Origin: Acidimicrobiaceae bacterium
GTDB lineage: Bacteria > Actinomycetota > Acidimicrobiia > Acidimicrobiales > Ilumatobacteraceae
Assembly (NCBI GenBank): GCA_016722025.1
Contig: JADKGZ010000006.1
Location: 62,001 to 126,000, forward strand
Length of the DNA: 64,000 bases
Direction: 5' to 3'
Shown here: piece after piece, positions 25,778 through 36,147 of the stretch
Position numbering within the stretch: the first letter of the stretch is position 1
Layout: each line of letters opens with the position of its first letter
The notes under the pieces: model-generated
Databases searched by the model: none
What the model was told of the DNA's origin: nothing
The model's input: the letters and a program-made list of their open reading frames with translations, nothing else
Position numbers and translations under genes: made by a program

Positions 25778-28700
25778 ATGCATTCCCAATTTCCTGCGGG
25801 TCATCCCGCGCCCTCCGGCCTGTACGACCCCCGGTTCGAGCACGACGCGTGCGGCGTGTCGTTCGTGGTCAACATCAACGGGGTCGCCAGCCACGACATC
25901 GTCGCGATGGGCATCGGCGCGCTGTGCAACATGGAGCACCGTGGGGCCACCGGCGCCGAGGCCGACTCGGGCGATGGAGCCGGCGTGCTCATCCAGGTCC
26001 CAGATCGCTTCCTGCGCGGCGTCGTGCCCTTCGAGCTGCCGGTGGTCGGCTCGTACGCGGTCGGCCTCGGCTTCCTGCCTGCCGATGCAACCGATGCCGA
26101 GAAGGCGCAAGGCGCGATCGAGAGCATCATCGCCGACGAGGGTCTCTCGCTGCTCGGTTGGCGGGCTGTGCCGGTGCGCCCCGACTGCTTGGGCAAGACC
26201 GCCCGGGCAGTGATGCCGTCGTTCCAGCAGCTGTTCGTTGCCGAGCCCAGCGGTGCCGCAGGGATCGAGCTCGATCGCAAGCTGTTCGTGGTGCGCAAGC
26301 GCATCGAGCACGAACTGCCGGCCGAACAGCGCACCTACTTCCCGTCGCTGAGCAGCCGCACCCTGATCTACAAGGGTATGTTCACCACGCCGCAACTGGC
26401 CGAGTTCTTCCCCGATCTGTCCGACGAGCGCGTCGAGTCGGCACTGGCGCTGGTGCACAGCCGCTTCAGCACCAACACCTTCCCCTCGTGGCCGTTGGCT
26501 CACCCGTACCGCTACGTCGCGCACAACGGCGAGATCAACACCGTGCAGGGCAACCGCAACTGGATGCGCACGCGAGAGAGCTTGCTGGCCAGCGACCTCG
26601 TGCCCGGCCTTGATCGGGCGTTCCCCATCTGCACGCCCGGTGGTAGCGACTCGGCGACGTTCGACGAGGTGCTCGAGCTGCTGCACCTCGGCGGGCGCAG
26701 CCTGCCGCACGCCGTGCTGATGATGATCCCCGAGGCGTGGGAGAACCACGACACGATGGACGCCGAGAAGCGGGCGTTCTACCGCTTCCACTCCTCGCTG
26801 ATGGAGCCGTGGGACGGCCCCGCCAGCGTGGCCTTCACCGACGGCACCGTCATCGGGGCAGTGCTCGACCGCAACGGCCTGCGCCCCAGCCGCTACTGGG
26901 TCACCGACGACGACATCGTCATCATGGCCAGCGAGGTGGGTGTGATCGATCTCGATCCCGCCAAGGTGGTGCGCAAGGGCCGGCTGCAGCCGGGGCGCAT
27001 GTTCCTCATCGATACCGCGCAGGGGCGCATCGTGGGCGACGAGGAGGTCAAGCTCGGCCTGGCGCAGGCGCAGCCGTACCAGCAGTGGCTCGACGACGGC
27101 TTGGTGGAGCTGAAGGAGCTGCCCGACCGGGAACACATCGTGTTCAGTCACCAGAGCGTGCTGCGTCGCCAGCAGGTGTTCGGCTACACGCACGAGGAGC
27201 TGAAGATCCTGGTCGCGCCGATGGCGAAGACCGGTCTCGAGCCAATCGGCTCGATGGGCACCGACACGCCGATCGCGGTGCTCAGCGAGCGGCCGCGGCT
27301 GCTGTTCGACTACTTCCAGCAGCTGTTCGCGCAGGTCACCAACCCGCCGCTCGACGCGATTCGCGAGGAGGTCGTCACATCGGTGGGCTCCACGGTGGGC
27401 CCGGAGGCCAACCTGCTGGCGCCCGGTCCGGAGAGCTGTCGCCAACTGGTCCTGCCCTTCCCCGTCATCGACAACGACGACTTGGCGAAGATCATCCACA
27501 TCAACGACGGCGATGCCGGTGGAACGGGGGAGTACCCGGAGCTGGCGGCCGTCGTCATCAGCGGTCTCTACCGCGTCAGCGGTGGCGGCTTGGCGCTGAA
27601 GCGGGCGCTGGATGCCATTCGCAGTGAGGTGAGCAAGGCCATCGCCGAGGGCGCTCGCATCATCGTGCTCAGCGACCGCAACAGCGACGACGTCTATGCA
27701 CCCATCCCCAGCCTGCTGCTCACCGCCGCTGTGCACCACCACCTCATCCGCGAGCAGCAGCGTACGAAGGTGGGCCTGGTGGTGGAGTGCGGCGACGCCC
27801 GCGAGGTGCATCACATGGCACTGCTCATCGGCTACGGCGCCGGCGCGATCAACCCGTACCTCGCGTTCGAGAGCATCGAGAGCATGATCGCCCAAGACCT
27901 TCACGGGTTGGGCGGCATGGACCCGGCGAAGGCGCAGCAGCAGTACATCAAGGCCGCCGGCAAGGGCGTGCTGAAGGTGATGAGCAAGATGGGCGTCAGC
28001 ACGGTGGCCAGCTACACCGGCGCGCAGATCTTCGAGGCCATCGGCCTCGGCCGCGACCTGGTCGACGAGTACTTCACCGGCACCGTCAGCCGTTTGGGTG
28101 GCATCGGTCTCGACGAGGTGGCTGCCGAAGTGGCGGCGCGTCACACCGAGGCGCACCCGCGTCGCCCCGAGGAGCGCGCGTACCGCAAGCTGGAGCTGGG
28201 CGGCGAGTACCAGTGGCGCCGCGAAGGCAACAGCCACCTGTTCAACCCGGAGACGGTGTTCAAGTTGCAGCACGGCACGCGCAAGCGGCTACGACATCTT
28301 CCAGCAGTACACCGCCCTCGTCGACGGGTTGTCGAAGCAGGCGGCGACCCTTCGTGGCCTGTTCGAGCTGCGGGCCGAAGGTCGCGAGCCGGTTGCACTC
28401 GACGAGGTCGAGACGGGGAGCGAGATCGTGAAGCGGTTCAGCACCGGCGCGATGTCGTACGGCAGCATCAGCATGGAGGCGCACGAGACACTGGCCATCG
28501 CGATGAACTCGATCGGAGCGAAGAGCAACACCGGCGAGGGTGGCGAGGACGCCGATCGATTGCACGACCCACAGCGGCGCAGCTCGATCAAGCAGGTGGC
28601 GTCGGGCCGCTTCGGTGTGACCAGCGAGTACCTCGTGAACTCCGACGATCTGCAGATCAAGATGGCGCAGGGTGCCAAGCCCGGCGAGGGCGGGCAGCTA

Positions 28701-30350
28701 CCGGGTCACAAGGTGTATCCGTGGGTGGCCAAGACCCGGCACAGCACGCCGGGCGTGGGTCTCATCAGCCCGCCGCCGCACCACGACATCTACTCCATCG
28801 AGGATCTCAAGCAACTCATCCACGACCTCAAGAACTCCAATCCGGCGGCCCGTGTGCACGTCAAGCTGGTGTCGGAGGTCGGTGTCGGAACGGTGGCCGC
28901 CGGCGTCAGCAAGGCGAAGGCCGACGTGGTGCTCATCAGCGGGCACGACGGCGGAACCGGTGCGTCGCCGCTCACGTCCTTGAAGCACGCTGGCGCGCCG
29001 TGGGAGCTCGGCCTGGCCGAAACCCAGCAGACGTTGCTGCTCAACGGCTTGCGCGACCGCATCGTGGTGCAGGCCGATGGGCAGCTCAAGACTGGTCGCG
29101 ACGTCGTCATCGCCGCGTTGCTGGGCGCCGAGGAGTTCGGCTTCGCCACCGCCCCGCTGGTGGTCAGCGGCTGCATCATGATGCGCGTCTGCCACCTCGA
29201 CACCTGCCCGGTGGGTGTGGCCACACAGAACCCCGAGCTGCGCAAGAAGTTCAGCGGCAAGCCCGAGTTCGTGGTCACGTTCATGGAGTACATCGCCGAA
29301 GAGGTGCGCGAGCACATGGCGGCGTTGGGCTTCCGCACGATGCAGGAGATGATCGGTCACGTCGAGGTGCTCGACACCCGCTCGGCCATCACGCACTGGA
29401 AGGCGAAGGGGCTCGACATCAGCCCCATCCTCGCCGTGCCCAGCAACCCCTACGGCTCCACGCTGTTCCACTCGGTTGCGCAGGATCACGGGTTGGACGA
29501 TGCGCTCGATCAGTTGCTGCTACGCAAGTGTGCGCCGGCCATCGAGCGCGCCGAGGCAGTGACGCTCGATCTCCCCATCCGAAACGTCAACCGCACGGTC
29601 GGCACCATGCTGGGCTCGGCCATCACGAAGGCCCACGGCGGCGCCGGCCTGCCCGACGGCACGATCTCGCTGAACTTCCGCGGCTCGGCCGGGCAGAGCT
29701 TCGGTGCGTTCGTCCCCGCCGGCGTCACCATGACGCTGGAGGGCGATGCCAACGACTACGTCGGCAAGGGCCTGTCGGGCGGACGAGTGGTGGTGCGGCC
29801 GGATCGTGCGACGTCGTTCGCCGCCGAGGACAACGTGATCGCCGGCAACGTCATCGGGTACGGAGCAACCAGCGGCGAGATGTACTTGCGCGGGCTTGTC
29901 GGTGAGCGCTTCTGCGTTCGCAACTCCGGCGCTACCGCAGTCGTTGAGGGCGTGGGCGACCACGGTTGCGAGTACATGACCGGTGGGCGAGTGGTGGTGC
30001 TCGGGCCCACGGGCCGCAACTTCGGCGCGGGCATGAGCGGCGGCATCGCGTACGTGTACGACCCACTCGACATGTTCGAGGCGAAGCTGAACCGCGACAT
30101 GGTGCAGTTGCAACAACTCGACGATGTCGATCGCTCGTTCGTGTTGGCAACAGTCGGGCGCCATGCCGCGCTCACCGGGTCGCCGGTGGCGCAACGCATC
30201 GTCGCCGACTGGGTGGGTGAGGCCGGGCACTTCAAACGGGTGATGCCTGTCGACTACGAACGGGTGTTGGGCGTGATGGCACGAGCTGAGGCCGACGGTC
30301 TCGACGAAGCAGCAACCTTGGACCGAGTGATGGAGGCGAGCCGTGGGTGA
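25778..30350 (+). CDS. gltB: Glutamate synthase large subunit, one frame slip
   Basis: About 1520 residues of NADPH-type GltB. Cys25 after a 24-residue propeptide (HDACGVSF) is the amidotransferase nucleophile. The central domain, FMN-binding synthase domain (with GVGLISPPPHHDIYSIEDL and SGHDGGTGASP), the 3Fe-4S cysteines in GCIMMRVCHLDTCPVG and the C-terminal GXGXG beta-helix are all present. The frame slips at about 28286: KLQHGTRK continues as GYDIFQQY in the +1 frame, consistent with one extra C. It transfers glutamine amide nitrogen to 2-oxoglutarate. gltD follows with an eight-base overlap. Confidence 0.93.
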
Positions 30351-31805
30351 GGCCACCGGTTTCATGCAATGGACGCGGGTCACGCCGAAGCGGCGCCCCG
30401 TCGAGCTGCGGTTGCACGATTGGAACGAGGTGTACGAGCCCTTCCCGAACGACTCGCTCACGCTGCAAGCAGGTCGGTGCATGGACTGCGGCATCCCGTT
30501 CTGCAACAACGGGTGTCCGTTGGGCAACCTCATCCCCGACTGGAACGACCTGGTCTACCGCGATCATTGGCGCGACGCGATCGATCGCCTGCACGCCACC
30601 AACAACTTCCCCGAGTTCACCGGCAGGCTGTGCCCTGCGCCGTGCGAGTCGGCGTGCGTGGTGGGCATCAGTGGCGACCCCGTGGCCATCAAGCAGGTCG
30701 AGGTGGAGATCATCGATCGCGCGTGGGCCGAGGGCTGGGTCGGTCCACAGACGCCAACGGTCAAGACGGGCAAGCGTGTCGTCGTCATCGGCAGCGGCCC
30801 CGCCGGCCTGGCGGCAGCGCAGCAACTCACCCGCGCCGGTCACGCCGTGGTGGTGCTCGAGCGCGCCGACCGCATCGGCGGCCTCCTGCGCTACGGCATC
30901 CCCGAGTTCAAGATGGAGAAGCGCCACCTCGACCGCCGCATCGAGCAGATGGAGGCCGAGGGCACCGAGTTCCGCGTCAACGCGCCGGTGGGCGACGGCA
31001 TCGACATCGAAGTGCTGCTCGCGTCGTACGACGCACTCGTGCTCGCGTGTGGAGCCACCTCGGCGCGCGACCTGCCGGTGCCCGGCCGCGAACTGGCGGG
31101 CATCCACCAGGCGATGGAGTACCTGCCGCTGGCCAACAAGGTGCAGCAGGGCGACCTGCCGGTCTCGCCGATCGATGTCGCCGGCAAGCACGTCGTCATC
31201 ATCGGCGGCGGCGACACCGGCGCCGACTGCCTGGGCACCGCTCATCGCCAGGGCGCTGCGTCGGTGACGCAGTTGGAGATCATGCCGCAACCGTCGGTCG
31301 TGCGTGGTGCCAACAACCCGTGGCCACAGTTCGCGATGGTCTACAAGGTCACGTCTGCTCACGAAGAGGGTGGCGAGCGGCTGTACAGCGTGAACACCGA
31401 ACGGTTCCTGGGCGGCGAGGACGGCAGCGGCCGCGCCGCGTTCGGGCGTTGCTGCTGCACGAGGTGCAGATGGTGAACGGTCGCTTCGAGAAGATCGAGG
31501 GCACCGATCGCGAGATCCCCGCCGACTTCGTCTTCCTGGCGATGGGCTTCGTCGGCCCGGAGAAGGGCTCGTGGCTCGAACAGCTCGGTGTGTCCTTCGA
31601 CGAGCGCGGCAACGTGGCTCGCAACGATCGCTACATGTCGAACGTGCCGGGGGTGTTCGTGGCCGGCGACATGGGCCGCGGCCAGAGCCTCATCGTCTGG
31701 GCGATCGCCGAAGGCCGGTCGTGCGCGGCCGGTGCCGACGCGTGGTTGATGGGTGAGACCCAGCTGCCGTCGCCCATCGCACCGACGGCGCGCCCACTTC
31801 AGTAA
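30343..31805 (+). CDS. gltD: Glutamate synthase small subunit, one frame slip
   Basis: About 487 residues of the FAD/NADPH-binding subunit that feeds electrons to GltB. N-terminal cysteine clusters (AGRCMDCGIPFCNNGCPLGN and LCPAPCESACV) bind 4Fe-4S. GSGPAGLAAAQ is the FAD site and IGGGDTGADCLG the NADPH site, and GVFVAGDMGRGQ closes the FAD domain. The GTG start lies inside the gltB end. The frame slips near 31432-31437: about 370 codons read normally, then VRALLLHEVQMVNGRFE continues in the -1 frame, consistent with one missing base. Confidence 0.93.
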
Positions 31806-31828
31806 CGCGGTGCCCTAGGCTGGCATTC

Positions 31829-32434
31829 ATGCAGGTCAAGTGGTGGGTTCCAGTTCTCGTCGGTTCGGCGCTGTTCAGCGCATGCGGTGATGGGTCAACC
31901 GCCAGCAGCACCACGGCGGTCAACCTCAGCAGCACCGCCTTCGCCACGCTCGCCCCCACCGAGACCACGGCCGTCGTCGTCACCACCATTGCTGGCGAGG
32001 GGTCTGTGTCGGTCGCCGAGCAGGAGTACACCGTCGTCTCCGGCGACTATCTCTTCGGCATCGCATCTCGGTTCGGGGTCACCGCCGATGCAATCGTGCT
32101 GGCCAACGGCTGGGTCGACGGCATCTCGCATCCGCTCTCTCCCGGCGACAAGATCAAGATCCCCAGCGGCGCCATCGTTCCGGCACCGGTCACCACCGCG
32201 GTACCCGGAGCCGTCACCACCACCGCCGCGCCGGCGAGCACCGACACCACGGCAGTGGCACCCGACAGCAACGGCTGCACGCCGGGCACGCACGAGATCG
32301 TCGCCGGCGACCTGCCGGGCAACGTTGCCACCAAGTACGACGTCACCGTTGCGCAGCTCGATGCCGCCAACGTCAACACCAAGGGCTATACGAACTTCGT
32401 CGTCGGCGTCAAGATCATCATCCCCTGCCCGTAG
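31829..32434 (+). CDS. LysM-domain lipoprotein
   Basis: 201 residues: a signal peptide with lipobox FSAC near residue 19, a Thr/Ser-rich linker, a LysM domain (about 65-112; YTVVSGDYLFGIASRFGVT), a second Thr/Ala/Pro linker and a weaker LysM-like module (about 150-201; HEIVAGDLPGNVATKYDVT) ending in CP. LysM modules bind peptidoglycan, so it is probably a wall-associated surface protein. TAGGCT seven bases before ATG indicates its own leaderless promoter, separate from gltBD. Confidence 0.82.
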   Translation: MQVKWWVPVLVGSALFSACGDGSTASSTTAVNLSSTAFATLAPTETTAVVVTTIAGEGSVSVAEQEYTVVSGDYLFGIASRFGVTADAIVLANGWVDGISHPLSPGDKIKIPSGAIVPAPVTTAVPGAVTTTAAPASTDTTAVAPDSNGCTPGTHEIVAGDLPGNVATKYDVTVAQLDAANVNTKGYTNFVVGVKIIIPCP

Positions 32435-32448
32435 CCGCGGCCGGGTGC

Positions 32449-33111
32449 TCACACCAGCGTGATCCTCACACCACACAGGCGCAGCGTCTCGCCTGCGCGT
32501 GATCGGTCGCTGGCCACCAGCTCGATCTCGTCGATGCCTTCGCCGCGATCGGTGGCCGGTTGGAACCGTGCGCCGTGGGCCAGCTCGCACTGCCGCCATC
32601 GCTCGCACATGGCCGTTGGGTCGGCGGCGCCCACCACCACGCCGGCGATCGCGCTGACCACGCTGTTGTCCTGGTGGGCCTGCCAGGCCGGGCCACCCCA
32701 GCGCCAGGCGCCGTTGGGCACCGGCTGGTCGAGGCTGACGATGGCGCCGCCCACGTCTGCCGGGTGCAGGTGCCGACCGCGGATGTCGTCGAAGTCGCCA
32801 CGCCACACCACCCGCACCCCGTTGGCCGCAAGCTGCGCTTCGCGCCGGTCGAGGTCGTCGACCTCGTAGATCGCCATGTAGCCGCCGTCGCCGATGCGCT
32901 TGTCGAGCAACCGACCGGCAGTGGTGCCCGGCTGCGTGGGCGAGACGACTTCCAGGAACTGGTCGCCGATCACCATCAGGGCGTTGCGTAGTCCGAACGC
33001 GGCGACGCCCGGGTCGTGGAAGCACACCGTGAGCCCGAGGTGCTCGCACAGTTCACCGACCACCGCGTCGAGATCGCGAGCCACCAATGCCACCTGCCGA
33101 AGTCGGATCAT
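32449..33111 (-). CDS. VOC/glyoxalase-like family protein
   Basis: 220 residues with two vicinal-oxygen-chelate-like halves. The first starts at IRLRQVALVARDLDAVVGEL and has FGLRNALMVIGDQFLEVVSP; the second starts near residue 140 with DNSVVSAIAGVVVGAADP. Such proteins bind a metal and a small substrate, but neither can be named. ATG 33111 is chosen because the domain begins there. It faces the LysM lipoprotein and is divergent from yceH, with 42 bases between starts. Confidence 0.75.
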   Translation of the reverse strand: MIRLRQVALVARDLDAVVGELCEHLGLTVCFHDPGVAAFGLRNALMVIGDQFLEVVSPTQPGTTAGRLLDKRIGDGGYMAIYEVDDLDRREAQLAANGVRVVWRGDFDDIRGRHLHPADVGGAIVSLDQPVPNGAWRWGGPAWQAHQDNSVVSAIAGVVVGAADPTAMCERWRQCELAHGARFQPATDRGEGIDEIELVASDRSRAGETLRLCGVRITLV

Positions 33112-33153
33112 GCCCTCAGCCTCGCGCGACGAGGGGGCAGTAGCGTGAGCCGC

Positions 33154-33939
33154 ATGCTCACCACCATCCAAGGACGAGTGCTCGGCTGCCTGCTGGAGAA
33201 GGAACGCACCACGCCGGATCAATACCCGCTCACACTGAACGCGTTGGTGCTGGCATGCAATCAATCAACGTCGCGCGACCCGGTGATGCATCTGGTCGAC
33301 CACGAGGTGGAGACCGTGCTGGCGGGGCTGAAGTCGGAGACCTTGCTGCGTTACGTGCACCCCTCGCACGGCCGCAGCGTCACCCGCTATCGGCAGGTTG
33401 CCGACGAAGCGTGGGGGCTCGATCCGCCGGCGGCGGCGTTGGTAGCCGTGTTGTTGCTCCGCGGGCCACAGACGGTGGCCGAGTTGCGCACTCGTACCGA
33501 GAGGATGCATGCGTTCGAGTCGCCGGAGGCGGTCGAGACCGTGCTGCGCGAGCTGTCACTGCGCGGCAGCGTGCAGCTGCTCGACCGGCAGCCCGGGCAC
33601 AAGGAACCTCGTTGGCAGCAGCTGCTGGCCGAGGAGGCCGAGCCCACGTCGGTGCCGGCAGGAGCGGTGATGTTCGGTGGTCGCGAGGCCGCCGGCACTG
33701 TCGGGGGTGGCATGGTCGCCGGTAGCACAGCCGCCGGCAGCACAGTCGCCGGCACGGTCGCCGGCAGCACAGTCGAGCGCCTGGCGACTCTCGAAGCCCG
33801 AGTGGCCCGCTTGGAGGCTGCGCTGGGCGATCTGCTGCCCGATGAGACGGGCCCGGCCACCGATGGCCGCGACGGTGCTGGTGTTCGCACGCCGATGCCG
33901 GCCGAGCTGGCAATCGAGTCGTTCGGCCCCGAACGGTGA
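33154..33939 (+). CDS. yceH: YceH (DUF480) family protein with repeat-bearing C-terminal extension
   Basis: 261 residues. Residues 1-170 are the double winged-helix DUF480/YceH domain: RVLGCLLEKERTTPDQYPLTLNAL and ACNQSTSRDPVM are the family signature. ATG 33154 is preferred over GTG 33145 because TAGCGT lies seven bases before it. The C-terminal part is unusual: an AGST/AGTVAGST repeat (about 185-205), a short coiled coil (RLATLEARVARLEAALGDLL) and an end, FGPER, that is encoded by the first 18 bases of a 67-bp palindromic repeat. The function of YceH is not firmly known. Confidence 0.85.
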   Translation: MLTTIQGRVLGCLLEKERTTPDQYPLTLNALVLACNQSTSRDPVMHLVDHEVETVLAGLKSETLLRYVHPSHGRSVTRYRQVADEAWGLDPPAAALVAVLLLRGPQTVAELRTRTERMHAFESPEAVETVLRELSLRGSVQLLDRQPGHKEPRWQQLLAEEAEPTSVPAGAVMFGGREAAGTVGGGMVAGSTAAGSTVAGTVAGSTVERLATLEARVARLEAALGDLLPDETGPATDGRDGAGVRTPMPAELAIESFGPER

Positions 33940-33988
33940 ATGCACGGAAACCTACGTAGTCACCATTGCATTCACGAGTCAGGCCCGA
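33922..33988. repeat. 67-bp palindromic repeat, copy 1
   Basis: Identical over 59 bases, and at 66 of 67 overall, to 34938-35004 (period 1016). The core is GTGAATGCA (33936-33944) and TGCATTCAC (33966-33974) around the central palindrome CTACGTAG (33952-33959), a symmetric 40-base unit with nine-base arms and seven-base spacers. Weaker symmetry continues outward to TTCGG ... CCGAA. It contains the stop codons of both convergent genes, yceH and the DUF559-like gene. It could act as a two-way terminator and as a mobile or recombining element. Confidence 0.85.
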
Positions 33989-34877
33989 AGGGTCGCGTCG
34001 GCGCCGGCGGTAGCGCTTCGTGCAGGGTGGCGACCATCACCGGTGACGTGGTGACCACGTCGTGGTAGGTGAACTGCATCGCGGTGAACCCATCCAGCTG
34101 CAAGCGGTTCAGGCGCTCCGCGTCGTTCTGCATCTGCATCGGGGTTCTATGGAACGCGTAGCCGAGCAGCTCGACGATCACGTTGGTTCCGGGAAACCGA
34201 CAGTCCACCCGCACGAGCTGCTGGCGACGCGTCGCGACGACCTGCTGAGTGATCGGCCGAGGGAGCCCGAGCTCGCCGAGCAGATCGAGGAAACTCCGTT
34301 CCAGCCACGAGTGCCCGCCCTTGGAGAGCTCGGCTCCCGCCATCACGGCGAGCAGCTTGTCGAGACCGGGCCGGCCGCGCCGGCGCAGTTCCATCATTCG
34401 GCGGTGCAGGAAGTCGTCGGTCGTCAAGCCATCGCGAACCGCTGAGTCGAGTGCCGTCGTGAGCCGCTTCGTCGCCTCGGTTCGAGCGAGCTCGATCAGA
34501 GTGCGTGTGGCCGAGAGGCTTGGAATCCCGTGCACGCTGCCGAGGTCGAGCTGGTTGTACGTCCTCATCCGATGCACGATGTGATCCACCCGGTGCGGAG
34601 CGCGATTGATGGGCACCACGAGGTGGAAGGGCTTGGCCAGATGGAAGCCGTCGAAGCCGAGCAACGCCGACGCGGTGGTTCCGTACGCCCAGCACGGCGA
34701 CCCGACAGAGTCGATCACTTCCCGCAGCTCGTCGAGCAGGCGGAGGAACTTCAGGGGCGGATGCTGCCCGATGCGGATGCCGCTGTTGACTCGGCTTCGT
34801 AGCGCCGGCTCGACTGCACGTGATGGCGTGAGCGAACGCTGACCTTGAGTGACCGCATCGCGGCGACCATTGGCCAT
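33972..34877 (-). CDS. DUF559/Vsr-like endonuclease-fold protein
   Basis: 301 residues. The N-terminal two thirds resemble the AbiEi/helix-turn-helix plus linker proteins common in actinobacteria (WAYGTTASALLGFDGF, LARTEATKRLTTALDSAV). The C-terminal 100 residues look like a DUF559/Vsr-type PD-(D/E)xK domain: LVRVDCRFPGTNVIVELLGY, then NDAERLNRLQLDGFTAMQFTYHDV. Asp in VDCRF and Glu in VIVEL fit the catalytic pattern. Its last codons, FGPDS, lie in palindromic repeat copy 1, and copy 2 lies upstream of its start. It may be a defence or mobility-related nuclease; that is inference. Confidence 0.7.
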   Translation of the reverse strand: MANGRRDAVTQGQRSLTPSRAVEPALRSRVNSGIRIGQHPPLKFLRLLDELREVIDSVGSPCWAYGTTASALLGFDGFHLAKPFHLVVPINRAPHRVDHIVHRMRTYNQLDLGSVHGIPSLSATRTLIELARTEATKRLTTALDSAVRDGLTTDDFLHRRMMELRRRGRPGLDKLLAVMAGAELSKGGHSWLERSFLDLLGELGLPRPITQQVVATRRQQLVRVDCRFPGTNVIVELLGYAFHRTPMQMQNDAERLNRLQLDGFTAMQFTYHDVVTTSPVMVATLHEALPPAPTRPFGPDS

Positions 34878-35099
34878 GCCGACCGATTCAACCGTCCTCC
34901 AGCCGGCACGCCAACCCCGCGCCCCACAACGCGATGCTTCGGCCCCGAACGGTGAATGCACGGAAACCTACGTAGTCACCATTGCATTCACGAGTCGGGC
35001 CCGAGGACCTGGGAGCAACGCCTCGGTGCCATGCAGCAGGCCTCGGCAGCCGGCAGCACAGACTCGGTGGCCGGCAGCACTGCGTCGGATGGGGAATCG
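34878..35099. other. Gap between the DUF559-like gene and the plsC-like gene
   Basis: No gene is seen. It contains the promoter side of the DUF559-like gene, palindromic repeat copy 2 (34938-35004), and at 35046-35090 two imperfect 21-base units around GCCGGCAGCAC, a sequence that also recurs in the repeat part of yceH. Confidence 0.5.
34938..35004. repeat. 67-bp palindromic repeat, copy 2
   Basis: Second copy of the element at 33922-33988, same orientation, one mismatch (G at 34997 for A at 33981). It again includes the 18 bases that encode the FGPER-stop end of yceH, although no gene reads into it here. Together the copies bracket the DUF559-like gene like the ends of an inserted cassette. 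Confidence 0.85.
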
Positions 35100-36125
35100 T
35101 CAGCCGAGGTCGGGCCAGCGGCGGTTCTGGCGTCGGCGTTGGCCGGCCTTGCCCAGCTTGCGATGGTCGGCGAGGGCCCACTGCCGGCGCCACCCGTTGT
35201 ACTCGGGGCCGGTGAGCTTCGGGCTGGTGCCCTTGGCGGCTCGCTGGCGTGCTGTCCAGAAGTCGGTGAGCGCTTCGTCGCCCAACGCCGTCACCGCGGC
35301 CTCGATGCGGGCATTGAAACGGCGAGTGCTCTCGTCCTCGATCGGGAACAGTGGCGCTCCGAACACGACCTTGCTCTTGCCGGCCTTCGGTCGCTTCATG
35401 CCCTTGCCGAAGATGCTGCCGGTGCCATCGATGAAGACCGGCACCACCGGGGCACCGGTGCGGTTGGAGAGATACGCAGCGCCACCTTTGAAATCCTGGC
35501 CCCAGCCGTCGGGCGAACGCCCGCCTTCGGGGAAGATGACCAGGCTCCATCCGTCGTCGATCAGGTGGCGCAGCTCGTCGCTGCTCTTGCGGCTGGTGAC
35601 CTCGCGGTCGATGGGGAACGCGTTCAGCGCGAGCGCGGCCAGCGTGCCCTTGATGCGCTTGTCGAAGAAGTAGTCGGCTGCCGCCGCGATGACCAACCGG
35701 GAACGCCACGGCTCGGGCACGGCGATGTGCATCAGCGGCGTGTCGACGTGGCTGTGATGGTTGGGCGCGAAGATGACGGCCGGCGACTCGTCGGCGCGCT
35801 GGAGATCGGAGAGGCGGTCGTGGCCCACGATCTCCGGGCTGGCGATGAACCGCACGAAGGCACGCATCGGCCCGTTGGTGAGCACCGTGCGGGCTGCTGT
35901 GGCCGGCGTGGAACGAGCCCAATCGGTCTCGAAGTTGGCGCCCAGCTTGCTGACGTCGGGTGGCACCACCATGCCCTTGGGCACGCTGGGCTTGCGGTAC
36001 GGGAAGCCCAGCGACTTGGCAGGCTTCAGCACTGCCTGCATCGCCGCGCTCGCGGCGTCACCCACCTTCGCGGCGCGTCGAAGCTGGCCGACCGAACTGA
36101 GACGGGAGGGTGCGGAACGCTTCAT
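35100..36125 (-). CDS. PlsC-like 1-acylglycerol-3-phosphate acyltransferase
   Basis: 341 residues of the LPLAT/PlsC family. It transfers an acyl chain to a lysophospholipid-type acceptor at the membrane. The catalytic HX4D motif is NHHSHVD, and the acceptor motif is FPEGGRSPDG, followed by APVVPVFIDGTGSI. A 100-residue N-terminal region has no clear domain. It is the last gene of a four-gene operon (reductase-HAD fusion, dehydrogenase, LarA-like, this gene) and starts 22 bases after the LarA-like gene. The acceptor is unknown. Confidence 0.85.
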   Translation of the reverse strand: MKRSAPSRLSSVGQLRRAAKVGDAASAAMQAVLKPAKSLGFPYRKPSVPKGMVVPPDVSKLGANFETDWARSTPATAARTVLTNGPMRAFVRFIASPEIVGHDRLSDLQRADESPAVIFAPNHHSHVDTPLMHIAVPEPWRSRLVIAAAADYFFDKRIKGTLAALALNAFPIDREVTSRKSSDELRHLIDDGWSLVIFPEGGRSPDGWGQDFKGGAAYLSNRTGAPVVPVFIDGTGSIFGKGMKRPKAGKSKVVFGAPLFPIEDESTRRFNARIEAAVTALGDEALTDFWTARQRAAKGTSPKLTGPEYNGWRRQWALADHRKLGKAGQRRRQNRRWPDLG

Positions 36126-36147
36126 GCTCTGAACCTCGAGGCCGTGC

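Noticed and set aside
24260..28273. Very long open frame (over 1300 codons) on the minus strand
   Set aside because: It runs antisense through tdk, the membrane genes and gltB, has the His/Arg/Ala-rich composition of a shadow frame, and no motif; in high-G+C DNA such frames are common.
33922..35004. Integron cassette with attC sites
   Set aside because: The architecture is similar but no GTTRRRY/RYYYAAC core pairs are visible and no integrase is nearby, so it is reported only as a possible new cassette type.
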